Source: Micromussa lordhowensis
Taxonomy: Eukaryota > Cnidaria > Anthozoa > Scleractinia > Lobophylliidae
Reading direction: 5' to 3'
Assembly (NCBI GenBank): GCA_964020085.1
Contig: OZ026606.1
Span: 1,021,060-1,085,059 of the forward strand
Length of the DNA stretch: 64,000 nt
The notes below the pieces were generated by a model, which did no database searches, was not told the DNA's origin, and saw only the letters and a program-made list of their open reading frames with translations. The position numbers were made by a program, and so were the translations under genes. How positions within the stretch are numbered: the stretch's first letter is position 1; each line of letters opens with the position of its first letter. This document shows positions 53,795 through 64,000 of this stretch, piece after piece.

Positions 53795-54590
53795 ATGTTT
53801 GAAAACAAAGATGGCCACCTCATCGATCACAAGTTGTCTTACCAGCCTAAAAATAGAAAGACCATGTGTGCTACTAGAAAGAAATCACAACCTCACATTC
53901 ACCGGCCTGTACCATCACAGAATAACTGTCCATCAGACCCTGCTGTATTGCAGGCCTGTTTTGCATTTGGGTCACAGTCTTCTTCAATTCCATGCCCACC
54001 TACCTTGCATAATACAAACCAAACCACTTATGCTCCACAGATTTCCTGCCTAAATGTATCACAGTCAGCTGTTCCACAGAATCCTAACCCACATATTCAG
54101 CCCTTGCCAATGGCATTTAGCCCATAACTTTCTCCAGGTCCCTATAAACCTAAAAATAGTCCACAGAACCAACAAGCACCATCTACAAATGTCCATCAGT
54201 TATCAGGCCCAATCTTTGTAGCCCGTCAGGGTGCCAAGTCCATGACAGAACCATGTGCTGCTGTATCAGCTCAGTGTATGGCAACCATGTCACCGTATGT
54301 GTATGAGGTCATGCTTTTACCTAATATAGTGCAAAAGAGGTATGGCTGTGGCAGCAATTTCGTGGAGAAATACAGATACAGAAATACACAGCCTGGTCAT
54401 CAAGTATATGGACAGAAGGATTGCCGGGAAAGATTCCTTTGGTTGAGATATGGTGCAGATTTCAATAACACTTACTATAATTCTTAAATGACACACATCC
54501 GGAAAAAAAATCCGTACTTTGATGGCACTGTACAGATTAGTTGATCGCTTTACGACCCCCTGGATCAATGTCAACATCAAGTGCTTGCCT
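53795..54590 (+). pseudogene. unassigned repeat ORF remnant with a CxGC motif
   Basis: Two open frames (53795-54127 and 54242-54487). The first is Pro/Ser/Gln-rich. The second has MLLPNIVQKRYGCGSNFVEK and DFNNTYYNS, then in another frame a KKNPYFDGTVQIS-like end. A C-terminal block of this shape (CxGC...NxYYH...CI...WPxF) recurs in ORFs of coral repeats as I recall them; I do not know the function. It is probably a decayed mobile element gene. Confidence 0.35.
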
Positions 54591-54934
54591 CCCTTGATTT
54601 AAATTAGTAAACATTAATTAAAACCCTAAATTAATACTTTTAATGTTAAATTGCTTTTTGATTTCAAAGTGCCCTTGAAAAGTTTGTTTAAGTCACAACA
54701 TTGCTTATGCTACAACCCTCCAACCCAAGTTAGTTCAAAATAAAGGTTTTAAAATATATTATATAAGAAAATAAAATTTTGGCAGGTGGTGGTCTGGAGC
54801 AAGCAAAAGAAACATTGTTGTTCAAGTAATAAAAATGAAAACAGTTGTATAAGTTACTTCTATTTTCGCTTTCCAACTCTTTGATCATGTTTCCATTAAT
54901 TAAAAAGACTCAAGTATAGTTTTCTTACATTACA

Positions 54935-55368
54935 ATTACTGTAAATTATCTAATAAATGCCCCCTCTGTTATAAACACGTATCCATTAAACACCCTAGCG
55001 TGGTCTAAAATTTGAAATAGACGCCACTCTCTAATAAATGCCCCCTTTCTCATAGATGCCCCCCCCAAAAAATATTGTCTAAACCTCAAGCAAAATCACA
55101 CAATTTATTTAACACCTTGGTTACTGGACAGCAATGGCTTATGAATTGTATCCTGTTCAATCTCGCCACATTGATAAAGAACTATACTGTTGTCGCTACT
55201 TTGATATAGAACTATGAACTTTTATTTGGATTTTGTCACTAGTGTTACGGTTAACTTGAAATAAATGCCCCTCTTTAATAAATGTCTCATATGTATTCAA
55301 TGCCCCTCCTTATATCACAAACATTTAATAAATGCCTTGGGTGTTTATTAGATCATTTATGGTAACTC
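54935..55368. mobile_element. 434 bp MITE, AATAAATGCCC repeats
   Basis: The ends TTACTGTAAATTATCTAATA and its diverged inverse (TTATTAGATCATTTATGGTAA) are inverted. The interior repeats TAATAAATGCCCC several times in both directions. Non-coding. Confidence 0.6.
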
Positions 55369-56089
55369 TCTGGAACATGCTCAAGTGAAAAATGGGAATG
55401 TGAGAAAGTCAATTCCAGAAAGGTGCTACTGCAATAAATGATCATAAATAAATAAATCGCCATTGTTTTTAACAATCTACCCTTGACCCTCAACATGTTA
55501 CTCTCGACCCTCATGAAAAAACTACACTCACCGCTAACCACTCACCACTAACATGCAGTTTAGAAAAAATAACCATTTTGTTTTTGGTTGCAAAAAATGT
55601 ATATTTTACTTTATCTTAGAAAAAAGATTTGTATTGTTTCACTTTCTCTCACACCAAAAAAAGAACAACCAACATTGTTTCACTCATGTCCACTTCATTC
55701 TTGCCTGTCGGGCAACCTGTGATAAGAAGGCGTTAGCCCAACCAATTGTTTCAGTAGTGCCAGGCTATTGGACAGCCTTTTTGTTGCTCCCCGCAGGGAT
55801 ATTTTAAATTATAGCGGAGCTCCTGTGTGCCAAAGGCGCAAAAGCGGAGCCCCATACCTTAAAAAGTCTGATAACGTATTGATCTAAAAAAATTTGGTTG
55901 TCACGTGCCTGACCGTATGTACATCCATACATATGTCCGTCCATACGCCGATACCTTGAAAAATAAGAAAGTAGCACCACAGATGGCCCAAGCTCGCAAA
56001 TGAACGTCCCTTGTACATACATTAGCTCCCAAGTTGCACAACAGTGGAAATTATAACGATTTGTATGAGAGTAGCACCATTATCATAGC
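55369..56089. other. no gene recognised
   Basis: No supported coding region. A segment near 55700-56030 resembles unclassified repeat DNA. Confidence 0.35.
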
Positions 56090-56258
56090 CACATCTTTGA
56101 TTTTGGGTATCCATGTTATGGTTAATTTACAGCTTTCAAAACAAACTATTAGAGTGATCATATCGTGGGCTCAGGTTTAGAGCTCACCAAGGTTGCATGT
56201 TTTTTCGGAGTTGACCGCTGACCCGGGACTGGTTTTTTGATTGGATCGTGGGCCTTGG
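56090..56258 (+). repeat. dispersed repeat R, copy 2
   Basis: Shares TATCCATGTTA, CATGTTTTTTCGGAGTTGAC and TTTTGATTGGATCGTGGG with copy 1; about 75-80% alike by eye. Confidence 0.6.
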
Positions 56259-56533
56259 GGAGAAGGAGGGAGTATGTGCAAAGGAAAACTTTCAGCACAA
56301 ATTAACCCCTGGCACGTTATTGACATTTCTTCTGACATATTTCTTGCACAATCGTGTAACTAGAAAAAATGGCGAAGCCACACACATGCACAATAATTGA
56401 TCATTTTTTGAGTTGCTGATCCAAGAAAAACAAACCCTCTTTTTTCTGTGGTTAAAAAGTAAGATGTCACGATTAATCATTTAGATTTACAAACTTTCAC
56501 ATACTGCATTAAGTACAAAAGCAAGAGTTGTGA

Positions 56534-57459
56534 TAGCCTCCTACGCAGACGCTCTTTGGGCTCGTCATGCAATATTCCTCCCCCACGAACGTCTGCTGAA
56601 GCCAAGGGGACATTCCTTTCCCTTTGTTTGTTTGCGTCCCGGTTTGGACTCAAAGATCAGCTGGAGATCACGTGAAAATTACTTTAGAGCCAATCGGCGT
56701 CGGCTAATTATGTAATTAAAAACTAATAATAAACTGAACAGGCTCCCTTGGGGCGAGAAGTACAACTCGAACTGTTGCGTTCTCACGTACGGCAACGTAA
56801 ACGTTTTCAAATTTGCTATGCAGCTTTTCTATAGCTAATCCAGTCCGCGTTCGTTGATCTACGAGCACTTCGTCTTTTTCACAGTGAAATAAAGGTTAAC
56901 TATAGTTTCTCGATGGGGATTTAAACAGATTATCGTAACTGTCTCACACACTCAATGAAAGGACACGCTCAGCTACACGCTAGTATTTTGGCGCTTTGCG
57001 ATCATTTCAAGTAGACTTTTCGCAGGCTTCCAGTATTTGATAGAAACCATCCATGCAAATGAATGTCCGCGTACGAACATGTCCATCCTTTTCTTCACGT
57101 ATTTTAAAATACTTTACAACTTCTTGCCGATAACGTCGTGATAATCGTTGAAAGGTCACGTTGGTATCCGTAGATTAACAAAGACGAGCACATTTTTCTT
57201 CACGAAATATTCCATAGCATCTGGCCGAAAAGGATTCAAATCGACGATTTTGGAAGTCTCGCAAACCCGTTGGAAGGCCACGCAAATATCCGCCATTCTT
57301 ACAACGTTCGCGCGAAAATTGATTAAGGTTCAAAGTACGCTGCCTTGATCGGGAAGTGCGCTGTGATTGGTCTAATTAAACAACCCATTCGTTTCAGCAG
57401 ACGTTCGTGGGGGAGGAATATTGCGTGACGAGCCCAAAGAGCGTCTGCGTAGGAGGCTA
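56534..57459. mobile_element. 926 bp Mutator-like non-autonomous transposon
   Basis: 67 bp terminal inverted repeats with one mismatch (TAGCCTCCTACGCAGACGCT... at both ends). A perfect 9 bp duplication GAGTTGTGA flanks it (56525-56533, 57460-57468). A 9 bp target duplication with long TIRs points to the Mutator superfamily. No transposase remains inside. Confidence 0.85.
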
Positions 57460-57468
57460 GAGTTGTGA

Positions 57469-58087
57469 AAGTCAAGCACGATTCCCCTTCACATCGTCTC
57501 ACAGGTAAATGAGAGCAAAACAAACCATTAACCTTTCTCTCTGGAATCTACGCGAAATAACACGACAGCTGGCTGGTGTGACATCCTCGTGTTGTTCATG
57601 GCGCAATGCACTCTGGTAAAAAGTGACACAGAGCATTCTGGTTAAATGCAATGCATTCTGGTAAAAAGTGATGAATTCGAGAATTCGTATCCCCTTCTAT
57701 ATAATTATTCTTCTTAAATCCTGTTTATGTTGCTGCTCGCTCTCTTCACTCGCTGCGCAGCAATTAGCCAAGCCTAAAAGCAGAGCTACTGATTGCAATA
57801 GTTAACTTATGACAGTCTCGCCTCCTTGGTTGAATTCATAAATGAAGAGAAATCGTCGTTACTAAAGCTTACAGAATAATTAAACAACGTAAATCGTACA
57901 ACACGCTAATTTCATACATGCCGCGATCTATTCCTTTTCATCCAAACATGAATTTAAGCTAAAGCGGCACAATTTGTCAACATTCCAGAGACATTTAATG
58001 CATACCAGTACAGAATTTACAAGTTAGATTTCTGCTCCTACAATTTCCACATCTATCGATTTTCGATCTATCGATCTGATAAAGGGG
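57469..58087. other. no gene recognised, small duplication
   Basis: GCAATGCA(C/T)TCTGGTAAAAAGTG occurs twice between 57602 and 57671. Otherwise nothing identified. Confidence 0.4.
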
Positions 58088-58466
58088 AGGTTGATGTGTA
58101 TCGTTTTATTTCCGAACATAGTTCAGATCACTATGTTCTTTTTTGCCACGATTCCTTGTCACACCTCACCATCGATGCGTCATCACGCGACAAGGACAGA
58201 TTTTAAGTTACACAACACAATTTGACACTACTTTGAGAAATAAAGGTTACTGTAAGTCTTGGAACGCGCTGAAAGGTTGATGTGTATTGTTTTATTTCCG
58301 AACATAGTTCAGATCACTATGTGCTTTTTTGTCACGATCCCTTTTCACACCTAGCCGTTGATGCGTCATCATGCATGAAGTTGACGCATACAAGCACAGA
58401 TTTTACGTTACAGAGCACAATTTGACACTACTTTGAGAAATAAAGGTTACTGTAAGTCTTGGAACA
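58088..58466 (+). repeat. tandem duplication of about 185 bp
   Basis: Two copies (about 58090-58264 and 58273-58466) share GGTTGATGTGTAT, TTCCGAACATAGTTCAGATC and TTTGACACTACTTTGAGAAA. The second copy has a short extra TGAAGTTGACGCATACAAG stretch. Non-coding. Confidence 0.75.
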
Positions 58467-58794
58467 GGCAGATAGATAAATCACTGCGTAAAATATGTAA
58501 CTATCAACAGAATGTGCCGCAGCATTACTATCTTTTAGATACCCTAGTTAAATCTATATATTAAATTGACTTGATGGTAAGGTTTTCTGCTTATTGTTGG
58601 CCTTCCTCCAAACATAAGCAGTGAAAAACACTTTTATACAAGAAAAATTATACTTTGGTTAACTTTTAATCCTTGGTCAGCATTAACCGGCTCAGTTCCA
58701 AACAAACCAACCCTGATTACAGTAAATTAACCTGGTTTGAGTCCGCGATCCAATTAAAAAGCCGGTACTTGATCAACGGTTAACTTCAAAACAA

Positions 58795-58852
58795 AAAAAA
58801 ATTGTGATCTTGATGAGCTCAAAAAATGGTCACATGATACTGGTGAGCAGAT

Positions 58853-58884
<32 letters not shown>

Positions 58885-58913
58885 AATGGATGTCCAATAT
58901 CAGAGATATACAT
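58795..58913 (-). repeat. dispersed repeat R, copy 3 (inverse)
   Basis: The inverse complement matches copy 1 from GATATTGGACATCCAT to TGACCATTTTTTGAGCTCAT. Confidence 0.6.
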
Positions 58914-59159
58914 TGTTAACTAAGGCTGCATGTCCTATTAGCTGAAGTATGGCTACCATGTTGTGCAACGTTATTGTCGTCATGAGCAATACTGCTAGCC
59001 ATTTTTGCCATGAGAAAAGTGATTCACGGGTTTCCCGGTATGGGGCTGTGCTTGGTGGCCTGTCAGGCTGCTGGAGCTTCGCTATTATTTTGCTGGTTCT
59101 GCTTGTAATAATGATGATGATAATGATAGATTTCTATAGCGCTCTTTATCCACAATTCT

Positions 59160-59365
59160 ATGCTAAGGAGGTCTCTGTGAGAAGGGTAGCAGGGCTTTTT
59201 CCTTCCTCTCCATTTCCTAACTTTCAATGTGATCCAGTGGGGGCCATTCCTAAGAAACATTCTTCTGAGTGGCATACCATTTACCACCTGTCCTATCCTG
59301 AGGGGGATAATGCTAACAGCTACATAGCCAAGGATTCCTACCCCCTTCAGTATGTTTGGTAAGAC
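59160..59365 (+). pseudogene. DIRS-type RT fragment
   Basis: The frame encodes RRVAGLFPSSPFPNFQCDPV, GAIPKKHSSEWHTIYHLSYP and SYIAKDSYPLQYVW, the first conserved blocks of DIRS/YR-retrotransposon RT. The rest of the polyprotein is missing. Confidence 0.75.
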
Positions 59366-59608
59366 ACTATATAAGAACCTGCAATCTCTGGGGTAGGGCT
59401 TTTCAGGGTTAATTTCCATTTAAATTTACAAAATTGGACCTAGAGTCGGCCTTTCAGGTTATATCCAGTCACCCAGATGACTAGAATCGCTTGGTTATAA
59501 TTTATATATTGAACTTCATGCTGAACTAGAATGATTCATTTCCGAGAAATTAAACAAAGATAGTTACTTCTTAAGTATAACTTTGAAATCAAATTTCAAA
59601 ATAAATAC

Positions 59609-60052
59609 AGTGGAACCTCTCCACAATGGCCACATTGGGGACAGAGGAGAGTGGCTGTTGCAGAGAAGTGGCTGTTATGGGGAGGTTGGGGTATAATATG
59701 AAACCTGTTATTTTTCAGAGGTGCAACATTTTTATTTGTACAATATGCCTATTAATTGTAGCATATAAATAAGTAGTGCAATCAAGACTTATCAACAAGA
59801 CAAAAACAGAGACCAACAACGTGCTGAACGGATCGGGTTTTGTGACCTTTTTCAATGAAAAGTGGGGGTTTGTATACATCGCTCATCATTCATTGATTAA
59901 CTGACCATTGCCGAGATACGTTTTAGTGGCCGTTGCTGTTGTGGAGAGGTGGCCATTGTAGGGAGGTTAAAATAAGAGTGAGTGTATGGGCTGTCCGCCA
60001 CGACATAAAAGAGGCCATTGTGGAGAGGTGGCCATTAGTGGAGGTTCAACTG
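59609..60052. mobile_element. mariner-like MITE, 444 bp
   Basis: The ends CAGTGGAACCTCTCC and its inverse (GGAGGTTCAACTG) are flanked by TA on both sides. GTGGCCATTGTGGAGAGG-like words recur inside. TA target duplication and CAGT tips fit Tc1/mariner-type MITEs. Confidence 0.75.
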
Positions 60053-60054
60053 TA

Positions 60055-60549
60055 TTTCTAAAATAACATGTGCTTGTCAATAAATTCACACTTTTTTGCA
60101 AATTTGTCATGCCTGCACCAAAACTCTTCTCTGGGGCTTAAGGCAGTTTCATAGGGTAATCATTTATTACATTGCATTGGCTAGTGTTATGTTTTAAATG
60201 CTGCTTTTGAGTGTGCTGCTTTTGCATTCACTTTTACACCTAGTCATGAAAACTCCATTTGTGGCTTATGGGCTAACTTGAAAAATCATTCTGCAATGGA
60301 AATTATTCACGTACTTAGAGTCTTGAATCCAAGAATAATGCAAGGGGCAGAGAAGTCCTCCAGTATGGGCATGTTCCAAACTGGGCTTTTAGAGTATGGT
60401 GTTGGTGTTACAGTTACTCTCTGATTGGTGTTGTAGCAAGGTAGCCACCTACTTCAAATCATATTCAGGAAAGCACTGAACACTTTTGACTCCTAAGCGA
60501 TACATCCTCTTGAGCTGGTGCATTTGAAATAACATTACTGGCAAACAAC
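60055..60549. other. no gene recognised
   Basis: Nothing identified between the mariner-like MITE and the LTR. Confidence 0.4.
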
Positions 60550-60788
60550 TGTGACCCACCCAACTTGTCGGGAATTTGGTCTACGCCGACAAAGGAAACT
60601 CACGTTATTTTAACAATCCGGTTTAATCTAAATTCTGCTTTTCTACAACTCTCTCGAAAACACGAAAAGACCGCAAAAACCTCATGCCATGTGCGATAGT
60701 TCAAAGTTCAGCGATCATGCGCACGGTGCACGTGATATTCAACACAACGATAAACTAATGTCACGCAACACAATTTCCGGTCGCGACA
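60550..60788 (-). repeat. 3' LTR of BEL/Pao 2
   Basis: On the minus strand a polypurine tract AGGGGGAGAG is followed by TGTCGCGACCGG at 60788. The 239 bp end with GGTGGGTCACA at 60550. It lies 60 bp after the pol stop. The other LTR is outside the window, so identity between LTRs cannot be judged. Confidence 0.7.
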
Positions 60789-60844
60789 CTCTCCCCCTAT
60801 TTGATTCCGAAGGTATCAAATATACAATAAAGCACTACTTCAGA

Positions 60845-61951
60845 TTACAGTTCATCCTGTTGAGCAATGTCCTTAATACGCAGTGCTGCAGCAGCAGCTG
60901 CTGCCCGTCTGGGTTGAAACTCTCTGACTGTTGGATCAAGTACTGAAACTTGGCTTTCTTGATAACTGTCACACGATAGCTCCATTGGACACAACTGTTG
61001 GATTGCTCGCTCAAGGAATGATTTCCCTGCTCTGAGTCTTGCTGCCCTGATAACACCGTCTCTGCCCTTGATAAGCTTGGCTACAATCCCGAGGTTCCAT
61101 TTCCCTCTGTTCCGTTCGTCACCTTGAATCAGAACGACATCTCCGGTCTTAATCAGTGGACTGCCTTTCTGGTGATTGAGGTTATGCCTTTCTCGGAGCC
61201 TCCTTATGTACTCCTCGGTCCATCGGGTCCACATTACATCCTTGCAGCGACGGAGATATCTTGCACGCTTTCTTAAATCCTTGCTTTCAATTGCATCAAG
61301 ATCTTCTTCCGGCAGTTGATTGGGTTGACCAAACATCATAGCATGTGGTGTTAGGGTGGGTAACTGGACATCATCTTCTAGATAGGTCAGGGGACGGTTG
61401 TTGAGTGTGATTTCAACGTCTAGGATAACCTCTTCTAGCTCACTCCATGCGAGATTCGCTCCCCCAATAGACTTGTACATGGCCCGCTTTACGAGTCCGA
61501 CCATCCTCTCGAACTGACCGCCCCACCACGGCGCTCGGCTCAGGTTAAACTGCCATGTGATGTGTTGGTGTGCCAGGTAGTCCTGCATCTTCTCGTCCTT
61601 CATGATACCTCCCAACCATTTGGAGGCTGCGACGAAACTCTTTCCATTGTCAGAATACACCTTTTGTGGCCTCCCTCTTCTGGCTATGAACCGCTTGAAG
61701 GCTTTTATAAATTCTTCAGTGGTTTGGCTACTTAACAGCTCCAGGTGGATAGCCCTGGTCACTACAGGCAAACAACAGGATATAAGCTTTACCATCTCTC
61801 TTCTTGTTAATTTTGTACAGTATTGGGCCGGCGTAGTCCACTCCCAGCACTTGGAAAGGGGCTGACCCCATGGTACGGTCGATTGCCAGGTTTCCGGGTG
61901 GTGGACTTCCAAAGGCCTTTGCTTGGAACTTCTTGCATCCGAAGCAACCAT
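60845..61951 (-). CDS. BEL/Pao 2 integrase core and C-terminal, shifted frame
   Basis: From about 61768 this frame continues the integrase: VTRAIHLELLSSQTTEEFIK, VYSDNGKSFVAASKWL (second Asp), PWWGGQFERMVGLVK (Glu), then the C-terminal NRGKWNLGIVAKLIKGRDG DUF5641-type region. With the first Asp in the other frame, the full D,D,E triad is present. It ends with an Ala-run and a stop at about 60845. The frame upstream of 61768 is a shadow of the other pol frame. Confidence 0.9.
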   Translation of the reverse strand: MVASDARSSKQRPLEVHHPETWQSTVPWGQPLSKCWEWTTPAQYCTKLTRREMVKLISCCLPVVTRAIHLELLSSQTTEEFIKAFKRFIARRGRPQKVYSDNGKSFVAASKWLGGIMKDEKMQDYLAHQHITWQFNLSRAPWWGGQFERMVGLVKRAMYKSIGGANLAWSELEEVILDVEITLNNRPLTYLEDDVQLPTLTPHAMMFGQPNQLPEEDLDAIESKDLRKRARYLRRCKDVMWTRWTEEYIRRLRERHNLNHQKGSPLIKTGDVVLIQGDERNRGKWNLGIVAKLIKGRDGVIRAARLRAGKSFLERAIQQLCPMELSCDSYQESQVSVLDPTVREFQPRRAAAAAAALRIKDIAQQDEL

Positions 61952-64000
61952 TGATGACTTTCTTGGTCAGCTGCCTCAGTCGGGGTATCCAATAATTCCA
62001 TCTGATGAACGCCATTGTGAGACCAACTCCCCCATGTAACGTCAGCATGTGTGCATCTTGAACCAACTTCTCCGACAACACTGCACTCGGTGGTAAATAG
62101 ATTGGGTAGTTTCCTTGTATTCTGCCGCGACACTCGTACAAGCCGTCGCTGTTCTTTTGCAGGTTGAGGGTCAATTTGTCTTCTTCGAACCTTTCTGTTC
62201 CGCTCGAGCTTTCTTGCGCTCTTTGAACCCACCACCGGAGTTCTTTATCTGTCTCGGATGTCGTCAGAGGGCCAACGAGTCTGTTTGACTTCTTCTGCTT
62301 ACAATTGTTCAAGAATCTTCTCATCCATGTGGTGACTCGCACTGTTTTCCAGGAGCTGTTCCTCTCTAAAACTTCATCAAGGCCGTCCTTCGTCTCTGTA
62401 GCGGTGGCAAAGATCTCTTTCGTAAGTTTGGCTTCCGCTTCGGTTTCCTTGCTTGGTTGTGTAAGTATGTCCCCTGGCCAATGATCAGGCTCTGTCAACC
62501 ATTCTGGCCCTTTAAACCACAGCTCACTCAGCTTATCTGCTTGGCAACCTCTGCTACCAACATCAGCGGGATTCTGGTCGGTACCAACATGTCTCCATTG
62601 AATGTACTCCTTATCTCGTATCTTGTTCACTCGGTTAGCCACAAACTGTTTGTAGGCACTGCCTTCTCCTCTGATCCAGTGTAGGGCCACAGTACTATCC
62701 AGCCATCCATGGACTGATCTAACTGGCTGGCCTTGTAGGGCATTCTTCACATTTTCCGCAAGGTTTGCTGCCATGTGTGCAGATACGAGTTCCAGCCTAG
62801 GAATAGTCAAGCCCTTTTTCGCCAGGCGTGATTTTGCGGCCAATAATCCCTGGGTGACACCGGAAGCCTGATGGACCGCTGCATACACGGCGGCTGCTGT
62901 TCCAGCCCCACTTGTGTCTCCAAACGCATGTAAATCGATCGCTTCAATAGTTTCCTTAAAGCCTGCCAAACTGCGTGGGACTTGAACTTGGTCTGGAAGG
63001 CTTCTCTCAAATTTCTTCCACTGCTTCGCGACGGTCTCAGGTACTTTTTGGTCCCACGAGAGGTGTTGGTCGCAGACTTCTCGATACAAGAGCTTTCCCA
63101 CCAGTGATACCGGTGAAGCCAGACCAAGTGGGTCATAAACTGAAGCGAGGAACCGCAACATTTCTCTCTTAGATACTTCTGGGGAGGCCTCTCGAAATGT
63201 GACAGCGATGGTGTCTTCAGTTTTGTTCCATGGCAGGCCCAACATCTTGGTTTCTCCAAGTTTGACTCCAAGTTGTTCCTTGGCATAGCTTTGTTTCCCG
63301 TCTTCTGGTTCACCGCTTGCTTCTAACTCTGGCTCATTCGAATGCCACTTGTGCAACTCAAACTGTGCTTCTCCAAATACTGCAACGGCTGATTCTTTCA
63401 GCTTGCGCACCTTCTCGGTCGTTTCTCCCCCGGTGATAACATCGTCAACGTATAGACTCTTCTTGATTTCTTCTACTACACTTGGGTATCGTTCTTTCAT
63501 ACTTTCTAAGTGTTGATGCAATGTTCCTCCTAACAAGAATGGTGACTGGACAAGTCCGAACAGTGCACGGGTAAATCTTAGAACTTCTACATTGGACGTT
63601 TCCTTGTCCTTGATCCAGTGAAATCTCAGGGCATCTCGATCCTCCAGTTGAATACAGACTTGCAGGAACGCCTGCTTGAGGTCACCTGCCAATGCCACAG
63701 GCTTGAATCGGTTTCTCACTAGAATGTCCCACAGCAAGTTTTGGAGGGGTGGTCCCGTCTCTAAGCAGTCGTTCAACGATGGACTTCTTTCGTTTGGTCT
63801 AGCTGATACATCGAAGACGATTCGCAGTTTGGTGGATTCTGCTGCCTCTCTGACAACAGGCTTGTGTGGGATGTAGAATTCTCTTCCCACTGGATCTGAA
63901 GACACTCTTTCTACGATTCCTTTCGCCAACTGGTCTTGAATGACTTCATCATACTGGGCCAGAAGGTTGGGTTCTTTCTGCAGTTTCTTGAGGAGGCTCT
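61728..64000 (-). CDS. BEL/Pao 2 pol: RT, RNase H, integrase N-terminal (partial)
   Basis: The frame is open to the window edge; no true start is visible. In order: RT (REFYIPHKPVV, LRIVFDVSARPNERSPSLND, LAGDLKQAFLQV, catalytic LYVDDVITG at about 63441-63455); the BEL connection (ASVYDPLGLASPVSLVGKLL); RNase H (DLHAFGDTSGAGTAAAVYA, TIPRLELVSAH, VHGWLDSTVALHWIRG, NPADVGSRG); integrase zinc finger (HMLTLHGG...CFGCKKF); and the first core Asp (LGVDYAGPI). It ends in a shifted tail after LLFACS at about 61765. Reads as a polyprotein that makes and inserts cDNA. Confidence 0.9.
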   Translation of the reverse strand, partial: SLLKKLQKEPNLLAQYDEVIQDQLAKGIVERVSSDPVGREFYIPHKPVVREAAESTKLRIVFDVSARPNERSPSLNDCLETGPPLQNLLWDILVRNRFKPVALAGDLKQAFLQVCIQLEDRDALRFHWIKDKETSNVEVLRFTRALFGLVQSPFLLGGTLHQHLESMKERYPSVVEEIKKSLYVDDVITGGETTEKVRKLKESAVAVFGEAQFELHKWHSNEPELEASGEPEDGKQSYAKEQLGVKLGETKMLGLPWNKTEDTIAVTFREASPEVSKREMLRFLASVYDPLGLASPVSLVGKLLYREVCDQHLSWDQKVPETVAKQWKKFERSLPDQVQVPRSLAGFKETIEAIDLHAFGDTSGAGTAAAVYAAVHQASGVTQGLLAAKSRLAKKGLTIPRLELVSAHMAANLAENVKNALQGQPVRSVHGWLDSTVALHWIRGEGSAYKQFVANRVNKIRDKEYIQWRHVGTDQNPADVGSRGCQADKLSELWFKGPEWLTEPDHWPGDILTQPSKETEAEAKLTKEIFATATETKDGLDEVLERNSSWKTVRVTTWMRRFLNNCKQKKSNRLVGPLTTSETDKELRWWVQRAQESSSGTERFEEDKLTLNLQKNSDGLYECRGRIQGNYPIYLPPSAVLSEKLVQDAHMLTLHGGVGLTMAFIRWNYWIPRLRQLTKKVINGCFGCKKFQAKAFGSPPPGNLAIDRTMGSAPFQVLGVDYAGPILYKINKKRDGKAYILLFACSDQGYPPGAVK

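Larger units (their letters stand above)
60550..64000 (-). mobile_element. BEL/Pao LTR retrotransposon 2, 3' part
   Basis: Minus-strand pol with RT, RNase H and integrase, then an LTR. Only one frame break is seen over 3.1 kb, far fewer than in any other element here, so it is the youngest large element in the window. Gag, protease and the 5' LTR lie beyond position 64000. Confidence 0.9.

Noticed and set aside
58949..59362. A 137-residue protein gene
   Set aside because: Its second half is a DIRS-type RT fragment; the first half is unrelated sequence in the same frame.

Overview
The window looks like nuclear DNA of an anthozoan cnidarian, probably a stony coral or sea anemone. It is AT-rich and intron-rich, and contains one ordinary animal gene with many small exons. 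It is full of repeats of the kinds common in corals: BEL/Pao, DIRS/Ngaro, Tx1-, RTE- and CR1-like LINEs, tRNA-derived repeats and palindromic MITEs. The organism call is inference from gene structure and repeat content; no species marker is present.

Region 1 (1-4.75 kb) is intergenic. It holds a 1.67 kb IS3EU-like DNA transposon with 0.53 kb terminal inverted repeats (itself hit by a 72 bp palindromic MITE) and a 435 bp MITE. Region 2 (4.95-26.5 kb, minus strand) is one complete importin-4 gene (IPO4). I could join 35 coding exons with consistent splice phase into a 1073-residue protein. Its introns hold MITEs, a palindrome with a Penelope-type hammerhead-ribozyme motif, a composite tRNA-repeat array, a SINE, a decayed satellite and a tandem duplication that copied a splice donor. 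Just upstream of its start lie a small GC-rich promoter region and an intron-containing tRNA-Tyr gene on the same strand.

Region 3 (27-53 kb) is a nested transposon graveyard. In order it holds: a Tx1-like LINE (+) split by a CR1-like LINE (-); a decayed RTE-type LINE (-); a hAT/ZNF862-like transposase remnant (+); a BEL/Pao element (-) that carries three later insertions and is fused at its gag end to a Tx1-like LINE (-); and a DIRS-type element (-) split by a Ngaro-type tyrosine-recombinase retrotransposon (-) with diagnostic A1-B1-A2-B2 split direct repeats. A CR1-like LINE end follows.

Region 4 (53-60.5 kb) has no recognisable host gene. It contains an unassigned repeat ORF, MITEs (one Mutator-like with a 9 bp target duplication, one mariner-like), a three-copy dispersed repeat, a tandem duplication and a DIRS reverse-transcriptase fragment. 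Region 5 (60.55-64 kb, minus) is the 3' part of a well preserved BEL/Pao retrotransposon with a 239 bp LTR and nearly complete pol, continuing past the window end.

The only host functions visible are nuclear import (importin-4) and a tRNA-Tyr; everything else is mobile DNA at different stages of decay. I found no clearly novel biological system. The most unusual structures are the composite tRNA-repeat array, the nested Ngaro/DIRS pair, the LINE-Gag chimeric ORF, the hammerhead-bearing palindrome and the duplicated splice donor of IPO4 exon 16.
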